Source: Spirometra erinaceieuropaei
Taxonomy: Eukaryota > Platyhelminthes > Cestoda > Diphyllobothriidea > Diphyllobothriidae
Assembly (NCBI GenBank): GCA_902702965.1
Contig: CACRXP010000426.1
Location: forward strand, 230,723-294,722
Length of the DNA stretch: 64,000 nt
Direction: 5' to 3'
In this document: in pieces, positions 47,397 to 58,247 of the stretch
Numbering within the stretch: the first letter of the stretch is position 1
Layout: every line of letters starts with the position of its first letter
Made by a program: the position numbers and the translations under genes
The notes under the pieces: generated by a model
What the model was told of the DNA's origin: nothing
Databases searched by the model: none
The model's input: the letters and a program-made list of their open reading frames with translations, nothing else

Positions 47397-49339
47397 GAGC
47401 ATCTGCCGAGCAATAATCCGTATTTTAATCTCACGTAAATGACATTTTCAGACTGAAGTCATACATTGGAATTTCGACTCCATTTTGTGCTCCGCTGTAA
47501 TAATGGGTCACAAATGTTCTCATTCGGTCATAGCATATTTTATGCTTACTCTTTTAAATATTTCTTCGGTAATTTCATCTGTAGAGTATACTCTGTCCTA
47601 TTCGGTGTCCGACGTCTGCAGCCTCTCTGAAGTGAAGTATATGCTGTTTCCCAGTGCAAACATTCTAGGACTTTTACGTCTCTATACTGGCCCGACGTCC
47701 TGTCGTGCTGGAACAAAACTTCAGCCATTCACTTTGCACAACAAATGGGCATTTGTGCCCTTAAGTTTCAACTCTCCCGAATTGTTCCAGAAACGTGTCA
47801 ACGCCTAACAATCGGGTATAGCACATGTAACTGAAAGCTTGTCGTGTACGTCGGAAGCACCTCATTAAGTATCTACTTTAAAGTAAGAATTTAGGCTACG
47901 GCCCTGTGTTTAGTGTGTTCGGTATGCTACCCCGTGGTAAATTTGTTAAAAACATCCTCCTAATATTGTTCTTTGTCTCAACTGCAACATTCAGTGGGGA
48001 TTTGTAATGCTCTACAGTCGCTTAAAAAGCTTTTGTGTTTGACGGTGAATATGGGACCCCAAACTAACCCATCAGGTAGTAAACGCGTTACATCTAATCT
48101 TGACCGGCCTCGCAAGTACAACAAAGACCGTTTGGCTAGGTGTGATTGTCTTCGGGTGTACAAAAGTAGCAACGATGTCAACGAAAGTAACAAGGGTGGA
48201 GTGGCTACACTTCACTCCCACTCATTCCGGGCTTTTTTGGCGGTCCACTGTAAGATGTTTTCCTATTGTTGCAAGCCTTGATGACTACGAACAGGACAAA
48301 TATTTTCTCCGGTCCCTTTTACCTTATTCAGTGGTTCTAATTCATGATTAGTCCCTTCAAAAGTTTACCTTTACGCTTCTGAGCCACTGGCGCCCCTTCT
48401 CTTGCCTCCAAGGTGGTTAATATCCACGCTTACCCCCAATGCCTACCCACAAGCCACTCATCTGCCCGACTGTCTAGCGCATCTCTTGACATCGAGCAAC
48501 GAAGAAAATGATCTCCGAGCGTTTAATTTAGCCCAACGTTCACGCCAAAATCGAGACTTGGACATGATGGACTCGGCAGTCATCGGAACAAAGTCTATCC
48601 AGCAACTACTTCACTTCCAACGTCAGGTTCGGCATATTCGCTTGCGCATCGCCTGAACATCCAGGCCTAATTACCTAATGGGTGCCTCTAGATCATGACC
48701 TTCGGCGAGCGCCGTAAGTCACTCCCCTAATCACTTTTAGGGGACCGGCCGTTTTCCGAGCATTACTTGGGACAGTAGGCTGACTTTGTCAGGGCCTTTA
48801 TCACCGGTTTTGTCAATTATGAGACTCATCTTTTCGAATCTCTTCCTACTTTCAAAGAATGCATCTGAATCCTGGTCACTACACACAACCTGGTCGAGCA
48901 GTTTCATTGTCATGTGAAAGCCGCCACAGGTCACGGAGTATCTAGAGGACTGGAATGGTCATCTTCCCGCGGGCATCTACTTAACCCTCAAGTCAGACGC
49001 TGCACCGCTTACCGTGTGCTTGAGGCTATTGTGAAACAGACTGTGGAAATGCAATCCCCGCCTCTCACGGTGCCGAGGCGGAGACATGTGCACTTATGGG
49101 TGTCGGATCCCACGCAGTGTCTGTGACCCATTATTTTGAAAGAAATGTTTGCGAATTGCGCGGTCTTCCTAAGGACCATCGACGATTCTGTGGGAAAGCT
49201 TGGGGAATGGTCGACGTATGCCTAGAGTTTGTGTGAGTCAGTTTTTTGCGCAGGCCATGAAAGAGCGCCGGTAATCTCATGCACTTTCGGCGGATTTGGG
49301 GGATACCTGCTGGCTGAAACGCTGGCTGCCAGGTAGCCG
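47397..49339. other. No recognised feature
   Basis: Frames of up to 107 codons, none assigned. Confidence 0.45.
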
Positions 49340-49612
49340 GCCGTTTTCCTCCTTCTCCTTCCTCTCCTCTCCCTCCTGCTTCCCCCATCCTCTTCTCTTT
49401 CCCCCACCATTATCCTTTTCCTCTTCCCCCTTCACATCATTCCTCATCCCCTTTTTCTCCTCCTCCTCCTCCTCCTCCTCCTCCTCCTCCTCCTCCTCAT
49501 CCTCATCCTCATCCTCATCCTCATCCTCATCCTCCTCCTCCTCCTCCCCCATCCTCGTCCGCCCACCCCTTCCCCCTCCCAGTCCCCCTCCAATTCTCCC
49601 CATAATCCACTG
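49340..49612. repeat. Long pyrimidine tract with (TCC)n and (TCATCC)n arrays
   Basis: Almost purely C/T on the plus strand. A (TCC)14-like array at about 49456-49498 and a CATCCT array at 49498-49533 are set in longer polypyrimidine sequence. Such mirror-rich tracts can form triplex DNA. Acidic E/D and serine open frames across it are by-products. Confidence 0.85.
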
Positions 49613-50204
49613 ACACCACCTCGCAGTCACTTTTAATTCACGTTATGTTCTGTAGCATTAGTTTCTCTATGGATTAATCTCTTATTCTTCAGACAAACTT
49701 TTCAGCCTTTGTTTCATCTATAATCATTCTACGCCGCCTCCCCCCTAACTAAAACCGTTCACATTGATAGCCTGTCCTCGTCGTTAGGTGGATGCGGCCT
49801 TGCAGAGCGCAACCGCGATTTATGTAACTGAAAGTAACTGCAGACAGGCTCGTGCTGGATGATTCTCTCCCTAATCTTAGTTGGCCATTTCAGTCGGGGA
49901 AGAGGCTGCGAATGGTCTCAGTCAACGAGTACTGAAGAGGTCTTCATCTTCTCGGTGAAAATGCAAATGTCGGGTCTTGCCCAGTCTCCCGCAGACATTC
50001 CACCCCTAGAGAATGCGGTAGGTGTGCTAACTCCGCCCACACCAACATGCTGGCGTCCGGAAGAATGATCAAAAAGTCGCTTGCGAAAATCACACTCTTT
50101 AGAAATTTTAACACAAGTGGGGGATATTGTTTTATCGTTTTTCGATATCTGTATAATTTCTTTGATAGGGTATTGAAGGAATGCATGGAAAGCTTATTTT
50201 TGTG

Positions 50205-50532
50205 CCTTGTTTAATTTTCGAGGAAACTACTGCGCGAACTTGGAGCAAATCTTTCGAAACCGATCTTTTCAGGCACGGTCCGAAGTTTGACCGTGCCTGA
50301 AATGGTCGGTTTCGAAAGATTTACTCCATGTTCGCGCATTAGTTTCCTCGGAAATTAGACAAGGCGAGTTGAAACTGGAGTTCATATACCGGAAAACACG
50401 GCGAAAGCGGGGGGACCCACTGACGAGCTGAACCCCTCGCAGCTGCGTCAGGCAGCAGTATGAGATCGGCGAAACACGCGTGTCTGGGCTTTTAGCCAAT
50501 ACCGGTGTTGTTAATACGGTAAATAATTGCAC
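50205..50532. mobile_element. Foldback element D, copy 2, 328 bp with 14-bp direct repeats
   Basis: A palindrome at about 50222-50346 has arms of roughly 58 bp; inner blocks CTTTCGAAACCGA and TCAGGCACGGTC pair with their inverses. It is followed by a unique part sharing GGGGGACCCACTGACGAGC, GAACCCCTCGCAGCTGCGTC and CGGCGAAACACGCGTGT with the copy at 18.8 kb. AGCTTATTTTTGTG lies on both sides (50191-50204 and 50533-50546). Two unrelated target sites, each duplicated over 13-14 bp, establish the family's borders. Confidence 0.78.
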
Positions 50533-50546
50533 AGCTTATTTTTGTG

Positions 50547-51905
50547 TTCATTTTACGGGAATCGACGTCGCATTTAAAGTTTGTGCTAGATAAAGGAAGT
50601 GCCTATCTGGGGGAAGTTCGAAAAGCCAAAATAATTATTTCGGTAGCATGACATCTGCACTCATTTTTAATACTGCCTGCGGAGCATGTAACCAAATCTC
50701 TGGACATGTTAAAATATTTTAAACAGTAATTGCTCTATTCCTGGCACATAATTTTATTGAAGTAGAATTCATACTGCATGCAATTGGAAACTGTAGGGGA
50801 GTGTAAAACAACTGTTTAGATTTAAAGTAATACATGAATTCACTGATATTAAAGCCTAAAACACCTTCCATTCAAATTCGAGACAGCATAATGCCCCATA
50901 AGGCAGCAGAAAAATTGATATTTGATTAATGCTCTCTAAAAAGATGATTCAATTTATACAAACTGTAAAAATCAGTGAAAACTGCACGCTGATTAAGTTG
51001 CCATTTATTCCGAGGGTGAATAACTCAAGTGTGGGAACAACTGCCCATCCCGAAGACCAATCTCCCAATATGTAAAAAGTGCTCCGGAATCACACTGTAC
51101 GCCAGTCAGTACTGAAACTTCATTTGACTAGTCATTTCCAACCAAAATCATATTTTAGAACTTTAGAACATGCTTAGTGAGGGCTGTTGCTTACAGTGAG
51201 TAGACTTTTCTGTTCGAGAGCATAAGTTAGATCTTCGTTTGACGTTTATGAAGTGCCAGTACACCTCATGCATGTGACGGGCGTAGAAAGGTTGGCAGAC
51301 ATCTTTAAATCCGATAGGAATAGTCACATAGACAAACAACACTTCTCGGCATAGAACCTAAGTCAATTCCAGTAATGCGTGACATAATCTCTGCTTTTGG
51401 TTGAGACTCCTTCGTATCTTCTGCAGTAACTGCAGTCGAAAAACCCTGTGTAGGTACTTCTTTCAGTTTATTTTCCCGTATTTTAAGCACTTAATCATGC
51501 TTTTCTGGTAAATATTTTAAAACGATCCTTTGCATTCACTTTACGCGGTTAATTCCTCTTTAAAGATTAAACTTAAATAAAAGGACCATTTAAACATTAA
51601 CAGCTTTTGAATGAAACACGTTTTAATATTTTTGCATAATTGGAAGTGTAAGTTAATATCCGGCGATATAGTGGCATTGCTTACACGAGGCATATATGAC
51701 CCAATAACCCTCTAATATATGGAAAACATCATATGTTTTCTTCATATGAACCTAGAGAGATTTTAATCTGCTTCGGAGAAAGCATGTAACATGCAGGCTC
51801 AGAAGCGTGAAAAGGTCACCTTTAACTAATGTGTAATACTTACATTTCCTTTAATCATGATCTGCAAAGAATCACTCATTTAGATTGCCTCATTGGGGAA
51901 GAGAA
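50547..51905. other. AT-rich stretch, no recognised feature
   Basis: A 61-codon minus frame, 51305-51490, reads like ordinary protein but matches no family I recognise. Confidence 0.45.
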
Positions 51906-52368
51906 AGGTGAAGATTGGGAGAGAAGCATAGACAACAAAGACAAGAGAACTGGAATGGCCACTTCTGGCTTATTAGCCGCCGTCAGCCTGTTATACGCAA
52001 CTCCAAAGTGCGGAACGCCTGGGGCTCGATCCCGCGACCTGTTGGATAGAAGTCCAACGCCTCTAACCCACTGAGCCACGGGCTAGTTGTCCTATCGGTT
52101 GACATCGGGTGCATGCAATGGTAGGAAAGCGCTCACCGGTCGTGTTACGGAACTCGCTCGTCCCGTTGTGCTTTGGAGTCCTCACTTGGGCCCGCCAACA
52201 GCCGCACAGCGGCGCGTGCTGGAGGCAGAATAAAATTATCAGTAATGTTATTCCGCCTATATCATACGCCGCTGTGCCGCTGCTGGTTAGGCTCGTGATA
52301 ATGCCATAAGTGTACGACGGAACGAATGAGTTGCGTAACACGATCGGTGAGTGTCCCTCTACCAACAT
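51906..52368 (-). mobile_element. tRNA-Arg-like SINE, copy 3, with two heads in inverted arrangement
   Basis: Read on the minus strand, the tRNA-like part is 52084-52024 (AGCCCGTGGCTCAGTGGGTT, GGACTTCTATCCAACAGGTC, GCGGGATCGAGCC) and the tail follows to about 51906. Upstream lies a direct head (about 52230-52110, with CACAACGGGACGAGCGAGTT), a 50-bp spacer, and then an inverted head (about 52368-52262). This copy explains copies 1 and 2 as derivatives that retained one head each. Confidence 0.75.
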
Positions 52369-52624
52369 AAATATTTTAAGAGGCTCTACTAATTCATTTA
52401 TGTTTTTAAATAACCAGCGGCTTCACTTGTTTATCAGGCCTGAATGTTTCATGCTATGTGCTTTCTATAATGATTTTTATAGACATCCTCCTGTCACTAG
52501 GAAGATATTGTTTAGAGGTACTTACAATTTCAGTTTTACCTTCACAGTCGAGGATATCCACGATGCGTTCCAGAGCATGGTGTTCGCTGGAATGGCGATT
52601 TGTGCGTGCAGTAGTTTATACTGT

Positions 52625-52670
52625 TAACGGACTTGCGCAACATCTACCGCACCCTCTCTCTCTCTTAATC
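52625..52670 (+). repeat. Dispersed LINE-UTR-like repeat, 5' fragment
   Basis: AACGGACTTGCGCAACATCT then ACCGCACCCTCTCTCTCTC corresponds to the start of the repeat at 24.36 kb. Confidence 0.35.
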
Positions 52671-53424
52671 GAACTGACTGAGCCTAATGTTCATACAGTG
52701 TCCGAAGGTGCTTTGGATCGGTGGCTAGATTAAGGAGCAGCCATTGATGCCTGACTGACGCAACCAATTATGCGAGTCTTTCAACTGCTCTCCCAATTTC
52801 AAAGCTTCTTAGTAGCAACATATTCCTTCTCTCGTTTTACTGGTTAACTTCAAATGTACTAGGTATTCGTAAGTAGTTTGAAATCAAGGAAGTGTTTCAG
52901 TTTTTTTCTAAGCAAACACAAAAAACATCAACCAGTTATTTGGGAGTCTTTGTGCGCACTCTGCATGGGCAGCCTGTTGACAGACATGTGATAATAAGGC
53001 CGCAAATTCGTGTGGAAACTCTGGAAAAACGAAATAAGCAAAGACCGCCTTTGTTATCAGTTGAAAAGGAGAACAAAATGCATTTGACAGCTAGCGTTGG
53101 ACGCCACATATAACAATCAGCTGTGGTTGTTTTCGTTACTTAGGTCCGTCCCCTGTGGGATAGTAAGCGGTTGCAGTCGTCCGCGTCGGCCTCGCCTTAA
53201 CTTCGACACTTAAGAGGCAAAATAATTTTAAGAATCCCAGTTTTGGCGTTTGATACGTTTGTGCGTCCTTTGCAGGCAGCGGATATGTAAAACGGCGGCA
53301 GGCTAGAATCAAAGCTGGAAATCAGCGATATGAGTAAAAAAATTCGGTTTTAGACCTCCTCGCGGGAAAAGGTGGTCACATTTAATGCCGGTAAATTACA
53401 CTGTATTTTTCGGACAAGAGCCTC
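52671..53424. other. No recognised feature
   Basis: A 73-codon plus frame at 52892-53113 is unassigned. Confidence 0.45.
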
Positions 53425-54300
53425 ATCTAAAACTAATCACTTTGCTGCATAATTCTATGTTAATCCAGTTGCCTCAGTGTGTAGGCTTTTGAATGAACTT
53501 CTTTTCGACTGCATGGAAGAACGATACTCGGCAAAAATGACCACTTAAGAAGCATGCAATTTTCTCACTGATTTTCGATGTCCTTAAAACTTCAATTATA
53601 TTCCATGGAAGACATGCATAAAATATTCATTCTTTCACTCTTTCGGTAGTAAATTACGTCTTCTCCCACTTTTGCACTCGAAGGAAGGGTATGATTCGGT
53701 TTTCAGAAACGTTTCCAATTCCCGAATAATTTTGAACCCGACCTGCCGTTACACTGGCATTCAGGGTTCCCAAATTACAAGCCGTATATTTTCTGCGTAT
53801 GGAAAACCATACATTTCTCTACGGTATTAGGAGAAGGCTATGTGGGGTTTATAAAATTTAGCAGTGAAGTTGAGCCATATTGTTAACTTTACAAGCCACA
53901 TTAGTGAATGCAAATACATGACGTTTTATGAATCGCCCTTTCATGGAATTATATCCTTCTTTCGAGTATGAAATGGGAGGAAGACGTAATCTGCTACCGA
54001 ATCAGCACAAGAATGAATATTTTATGCATGTCTTCCATGGAATATAATTGAATTTTTAAGGGCATCGAAAATCAATGAGAAAATTGCATGCTTCTTAAGT
54101 AGTCATTGTTGGCCGAGTATCGTTCTTGCATGCAGTCGGAAAGGAGTTCATTCGAAAGCTTGCACCCTGAGGCAATTGAATTATTATATAATTATGCTGC
54201 GAAATGATTAGTTTTACAACCCTACTTAATTAATCTTTTCGAACCGGGAATGCATTTCGAAATTTCGGCTGACATTTCATGCTTTAACCCACCTACTGTA
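53425..54300. mobile_element. Palindromic element E, copy 2, left end truncated
   Basis: Inverted arms of the same family: ACTAATCACTTTGCTGCATAA (first bases 53429 on) pairs with the segment at about 54185-54215, and TCATTTTTGCCGAG-type and CATGGAAxACATGCATAAAATATTCATTC blocks recur on both sides. The right end shows TTCGAAATTTCGGCTGACAT, the family's terminal motif; the matching left terminus is missing. The centre includes a TATGGAAAACCATACATTTC stretch homologous to the centre of copy 1. Confidence 0.68.
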
Positions 54301-54589
54301 TGTGCACCTTTGGTAAAATGATTCAAAGAATTCTGCTTTGACGGTGAGTTTTGGAAACGTCCGCCCTTACACGAAGTTGTCGCCAACACCTGTTCTCGGC
54401 ACCTGACCACCACATTCTGCAGAATGCTCCTGAGGCGCAGTTTCCGACAGTGACTGTTCGACCAACGCAGCCCAAGACGTCTATCGTCTGTCCCACGGAG
54501 GAGGCAATGATCGGAGGTGGGCTCCGTCGCAGCGGCTGACAGAATTAAACAGACCATCTACGCGTCCCATGCACGATCTATCTGTAGGG

Positions 54590-54710
54590 GCTGCTCGACC
54601 CTTGCATGGATAAGAATGCCCTGAAGGCCACACTAGGAAGATGTCATTGTAGCCTAGATTTCAGTTCTGAGAAGGACTGAGTTACCCCTTCTGTAGGCAG
54701 CTCTCCTAGC
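54590..54710 (+). repeat. Dispersed LINE-UTR-like repeat, 3' fragment
   Basis: AAGGCCACACTAGGAAGATG then TCATTGTAGCCTAGATTTCA matches 24610-24650. A tandem repeat begins directly after it. Confidence 0.4.
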
Positions 54711-54711
54711 G

Positions 54712-54800
54712 CTTCATGATTGATTCAGACATGTCAGATTCAGACATGATTGATTCAGACATGATTTATTCAGACATGATTGATTCAGACATGTCAGACA
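54712..54800 (+). repeat. Tandem repeat, unit about 16 bp (TGATTGATTCAGACA)
   Basis: Five to six units of (TGATT)GATTCAGACATG with small variants. The plus-strand frame translates as alternating D-S-D-M-I, which is low complexity and not evidence of a gene. Confidence 0.75.
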
Positions 54801-55607
54801 TGATTCATTATCGTGAAGAATACATTGATTTGCTGCACGGAAAACGCCATTTGTGGATGACATTTCAGAAGAGAAGGGCCCTCCGTCTGAAGCTTCACGC
54901 GGCATATTTGACCATCAGCATTCTGGGATTAGAGAATACTGTTCACCGCCCTCACATTAAAAAGCTCAGGTTGTAATGGCCTCGTGCGTGTGACGGCGGA
55001 CTTACGTTCCGTCGTGCTCTCTGGCATCCACACTTTCGTTGACCGTGGGCCTAGCTGGCAGCCCAGACAGTCTCACGCTCTGACGGCGATTTTTTCTCAA
55101 GCAGGTTAACCAAGCTGCGCGGCGTGGAGAATGGTTGATATGACCGTTGACTTGGCGGTAAGTTGACAGTCAGGATATGGTCTCTACTCTCAACTTCAGT
55201 CCTGACTTTAGAACAGCTAATTGACGTCCATGCATCCATGTCCACGTTGGTGGGTCTTTTCACTGTGCTCGCCCTCTTCGCAATCACAGTGAAGTCAGTA
55301 GACAAGGACTAACCTCGCAGATTTGGTGTCATCTGACAACTTAGCCTCCCGGGAATTGGCGAGTGAGTTATGCGCACACCTTTTATACTGAGCGACTTAA
55401 CAAATCCGGTCACGTCATCGGTGGCACCTTTGGATATGGAATGTTCTGTACTATCTGGAACGGTTAACGTTTCCACTTCTGTTGTCTTGTAGCTTTCAAC
55501 GCACATCATCGGATACTCATGGATGCCCAGCAGTCTCCAGGGTTCCTGAAGGTGTTTTGTTTTCTCCCACTTGACAACTTGCATGCTCCAATGGACTGGT
55601 AGGCAAT
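54801..55607. other. No recognised feature
   Basis: Includes ACGGCGGACTTACG near 54996, a faint echo of the LINE-UTR-like repeat. A 122-codon minus frame (55309-55677) runs into the PLE terminal repeat and is unassigned. Confidence 0.4.
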
Positions 55608-55760
55608 AATATTTGTTCAGAAGAAGAAGCGATCGCCGGAACGAGGGCTTTATTCGCATAACGTTTCCGATTCTCACTTGAACCCATCATCAGGAACAGT
55701 GGCAGAAAAGGGTCACTCGTGCACAGGAAGTCGCAGTATTTATAGGATGCAGTCGCTATG
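55608..55760 (-). repeat. PLE lineage A 3' terminal repeat (pseudo-LTR)
   Basis: Lying just downstream of the PLE frame on the minus strand, it contains CTGATGATGGGTTCAAGTG (complement of 55675-55693), then GAATCGGAAACG and AATAAAGCCCTCG. The same block recurs at 57.0-57.18 kb (twice, inverted) and 29.64 kb. The CUGAUGA...GAAA arrangement resembles the hammerhead-ribozyme core reported for PLE terminal repeats; stem pairing GGTTC/GAATC is possible. Ribozyme activity is unproven. Confidence 0.65.
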
Positions 55761-55799
55761 CTACGGCATACCTACAGCAATTAACCGCGCTCCCCTTCA

Positions 55800-56585
55800 T
55801 CAAGGATTGTTGCCCGCTGGTGCGCTAATTGCTTGATGGCCGGCATGCAAGTTGTTAATTGCTGAAATCTCATCACCCGTGTTGGATGCTGGCGTGATGA
55901 TTGTTCGGCCATCTGGCTCACCGGCTTGCGCGCTTCCCAAGCGGTCAATTACTTTGGCTAGCCTATGCCCCAGCACGGAAAGTGGGGTGGGGATGCCGTT
56001 GCAGTTGTTGAGAGGCTGTGGGCCCGTGAACCATGACTCAAGCAACTCGCGGTTCACGCGATTATCCCCTCTCGCGAGAATTTCGGCCTCATTGAGCTTG
56101 AATGTGTGGCCGGGTCTCGTCGAATGGGCCGCGACCTGAGCGTTGGCGTCATTTCTCCGCACCCCTGCAGCGTGTTCAGCCATTCGCATTTTGAGCTGTC
56201 TTCCGGTTTCTCCCACGTAGTTGCTTTGTCCGCAACTGCACCAGATCCGGTGAACGACTCTAGATGATTTTTGCTTTGGCAGTGGGCCTTTTGGTCTCAT
56301 CACCTGATGCCTTATGGTGGCATCCCGTCAGTGTGCAACTCCAATCCCAAGTGGTGTATGAAAGCGACTAACGGCCTCGGAGACTTTCGTGACGTACGGG
56401 ATCGCTTAGCATAACTTGAGGTCAGCACGATTTTGTCGCTCGTCTCGTTTGCGCATGCACCGGTTGACGAAGTTGCGCGGGTAACCATTTTCTCTGAAAA
56501 CCCCTCGAAGATATTGGGCTTCGGGAGCCTTGTCTTCCGGTTCACTGCAGTGTGTCTCGACACGCCGATATAGCGTTCTTACGCA
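55800..56585 (-). pseudogene. Penelope-like element lineage A, C-terminal RT linker and GIY-YIG endonuclease
   Basis: One frame runs from 56585 down to 55800 and is broken by two in-frame stops (TAA at 56408-56406, TGA at 56330-56328). The upstream part reads CVRTLYRRVETHCSEPEDK and YLRGVFRENGYPRNFVNRC, the linker after the PLE reverse transcriptase. The downstream part (167 codons from 56303) has HRIWCSCGQSNYVGETGRQL and RMAEHAAGVRRND, the GIY-YIG nuclease core with its tyrosine, arginine and glutamate, then AAHSTRPGHTF. In intact PLEs this nuclease nicks target DNA to prime reverse transcription. The RT palm is missing, so the copy is 5'-truncated. Its terminal repeat follows directly at 55608-55760. 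The family call is firm and the copy is inactive. Confidence 0.88.
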
Positions 56586-56999
56586 AGTATATTGGTCCTA
56601 CCCTGAATTGATTTGTCCGCTTTTGGATGCAACGTGCGTTTTAGATGACCTCAAGCAGATGTACTTTGGCATATCATACTTAACAGGCTACAATAAGTTT
56701 TATAGTAGTTACGAACTTGCGACCTCCTACTAAGCCACAGTACGATCGATAGAAGGCTAGCAGCAGTAAATAGACGAAGACGCAGGAAAACCATGACAAC
56801 AGTGGTTGCGCCCCTGTTTATGCCGTCTTTATCCAGTTTAAGGAGTCGGTATGCGTCCAGTCTTGTGTGAATGAAAGGGGCAATAAATGTCCTGTCCACC
56901 TTAACAAAGACCTATTCGTGGTGGAACAGTGACGGCCTACCATACAGTCTGCAAACTGCCTATACAAGCGAGGATGTGAGTTCAAAAAACTAATTCATA

Positions 57000-57180
57000 A
57001 GAAGAGGAAGAAACGATCGCTGGTACAAGGGCTTTATTCGCCTGACGTTTCTGATTCTCACTTGAACCCAGCATCAGAGACAATGGCAGAAACGGGCGAC
57101 CGTCTCTGATGATGGGTTAAAGTAAGAATCGGAAACTTCGGACGGGTAAAGCCCTCGTTCCAGCGACCGCTTCTTCTTTT
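57000..57180. repeat. Two PLE terminal repeats in inverted orientation
   Basis: The segment 57000-57085 (AGGGCTTTATTCGCCTGACG on the plus strand) is followed by an inverted copy, 57095-57176 (CTGATGATGGGTTAAAGTAA, GGAAAC, GTAAAGCCCTCGTTCC). In the left arm the core box is damaged (CTGATGC on its own strand); the right arm keeps CTGATGA at 57106-57112. No PLE coding sequence lies between or beside them, so this is a solo inverted pair about 0.4 kb upstream of the truncated PLE frame. TGCAAACTG occurs outside both arms (56950-56958 and 57189-57197), possibly an old target duplication. Confidence 0.65.
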
Positions 57181-57764
57181 TATCCTTTTGCAAACTGTCT
57201 ACGTATTGTGGATATGTGTGTTTTGTATTTCCGGTGTTTGTCAGGGATCATTAAGTTCAAATACGAAATTATCTACCGGAACATCTTAAACATTTCTAAA
57301 AGAGGAAACACGTGTTTTTATTTTAATGCACTAAAATTGACAACAAAGAATTCTCAGACTCATAGGAGCTCACACAAGCATTTCTGGCATATAGGTCGTC
57401 TCCAGCCAGTGCTGGCCCAGTACCGAGGTGTACACTCGAAATTTGAGCCCCCGAGGAAATTGATCACTAGGCGACGCCCCCATCACTACTAACAGGCTCG
57501 TCTCCTTTTGGCTGGGATAGGGAACATTTACTCCTATGATAGCAGCCTGCACTGATGTGTCCCGATTGCAGGGGGTCTGCAGGACACACAGGCGGTCCCA
57601 CGAAGCTTGCAATCAAAATAAATGAATGTTTTTATCGACAGTGACTAGGACACTGGAGAGCTTATTTCCGTCCCTCATTTAAGATGGACGAGGGTGCACC
57701 AACATGAATCGAACATTTTAGTGAAGCGCTGAAAGCTTAGCCGCATGGTTGGTTCACTCGGGGC

Positions 57765-57870
57765 TGGAAGCTCGAGTGTGCAGCCACGGATTTGGGTATC
57801 ACTAAGTGACGACGTCAAATTTGTCAGAAAGGTCATTTCAGTCCCTCTGTCCTCTTCGGCAATCCTTATC
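57765..57870 (+). mobile_element. SINE tail remnant
   Basis: GATTTGGGTATCACTAAGTG, then CAGAAAGGTCATTTCAGTCC and CTCTGTCCTCTTCGG resemble the SINE tail (GGGTATGACTGGCTGACGA, CAGAAATGGCCATTCCAGTC). The tRNA-like part is not recognisable upstream. Confidence 0.4.
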
Positions 57871-58247
57871 GCGAAACCTCAGTTTTTGTGTTTTTGTTAT
57901 ATTTCAGTTTTCAGAGAAGTCCTTATAGCAGGGACGAGTTAGAAAGGTCCTTCCAGCTGCTGTATCATATCTAAATGAAGATGAGACGGATGCAGTAAAA
58001 GCTCTACCCCTCCTCTACTCTGCCTTTAGTAAAGCAGTCGGACAAACTTTTGACGTAGTGTTTTCCCCACAATTACACAGTAAGAACTATCACTGTTATA
58101 ATCTTCGCAAGTCGTCATTTAGGTAGAGTCGAATCAGTAGATGTCTGACACATACTTTTAGGCAATCGAAAAGACCAAACAGTTACTGCCTTTCGTTCTG
58201 AGTTATTATTTTTAAGAAAATTCTTTCCTGATCGCAGAAACCGTCCT

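Noticed and set aside
49277..49630. 117-codon acidic (E/D-rich) minus frame and 105-codon serine-rich plus frame
   Set aside because: They translate the TCC/TCATCC simple repeat; composition alone keeps the frames open.
51305..51490. 61-codon minus frame with plausible protein composition
   Set aside because: Too short and unassigned, lying in AT-rich sequence beside a SINE.
54716..54976. Frame starting with alternating D, S and M residues
   Set aside because: The first 30 codons translate a 16-bp tandem repeat and the rest matches nothing.
56312..56563. 83-codon minus frame overlapping PLE lineage A
   Set aside because: It is an out-of-phase shadow; the true PLE frame covers the same bases with two stop codons.
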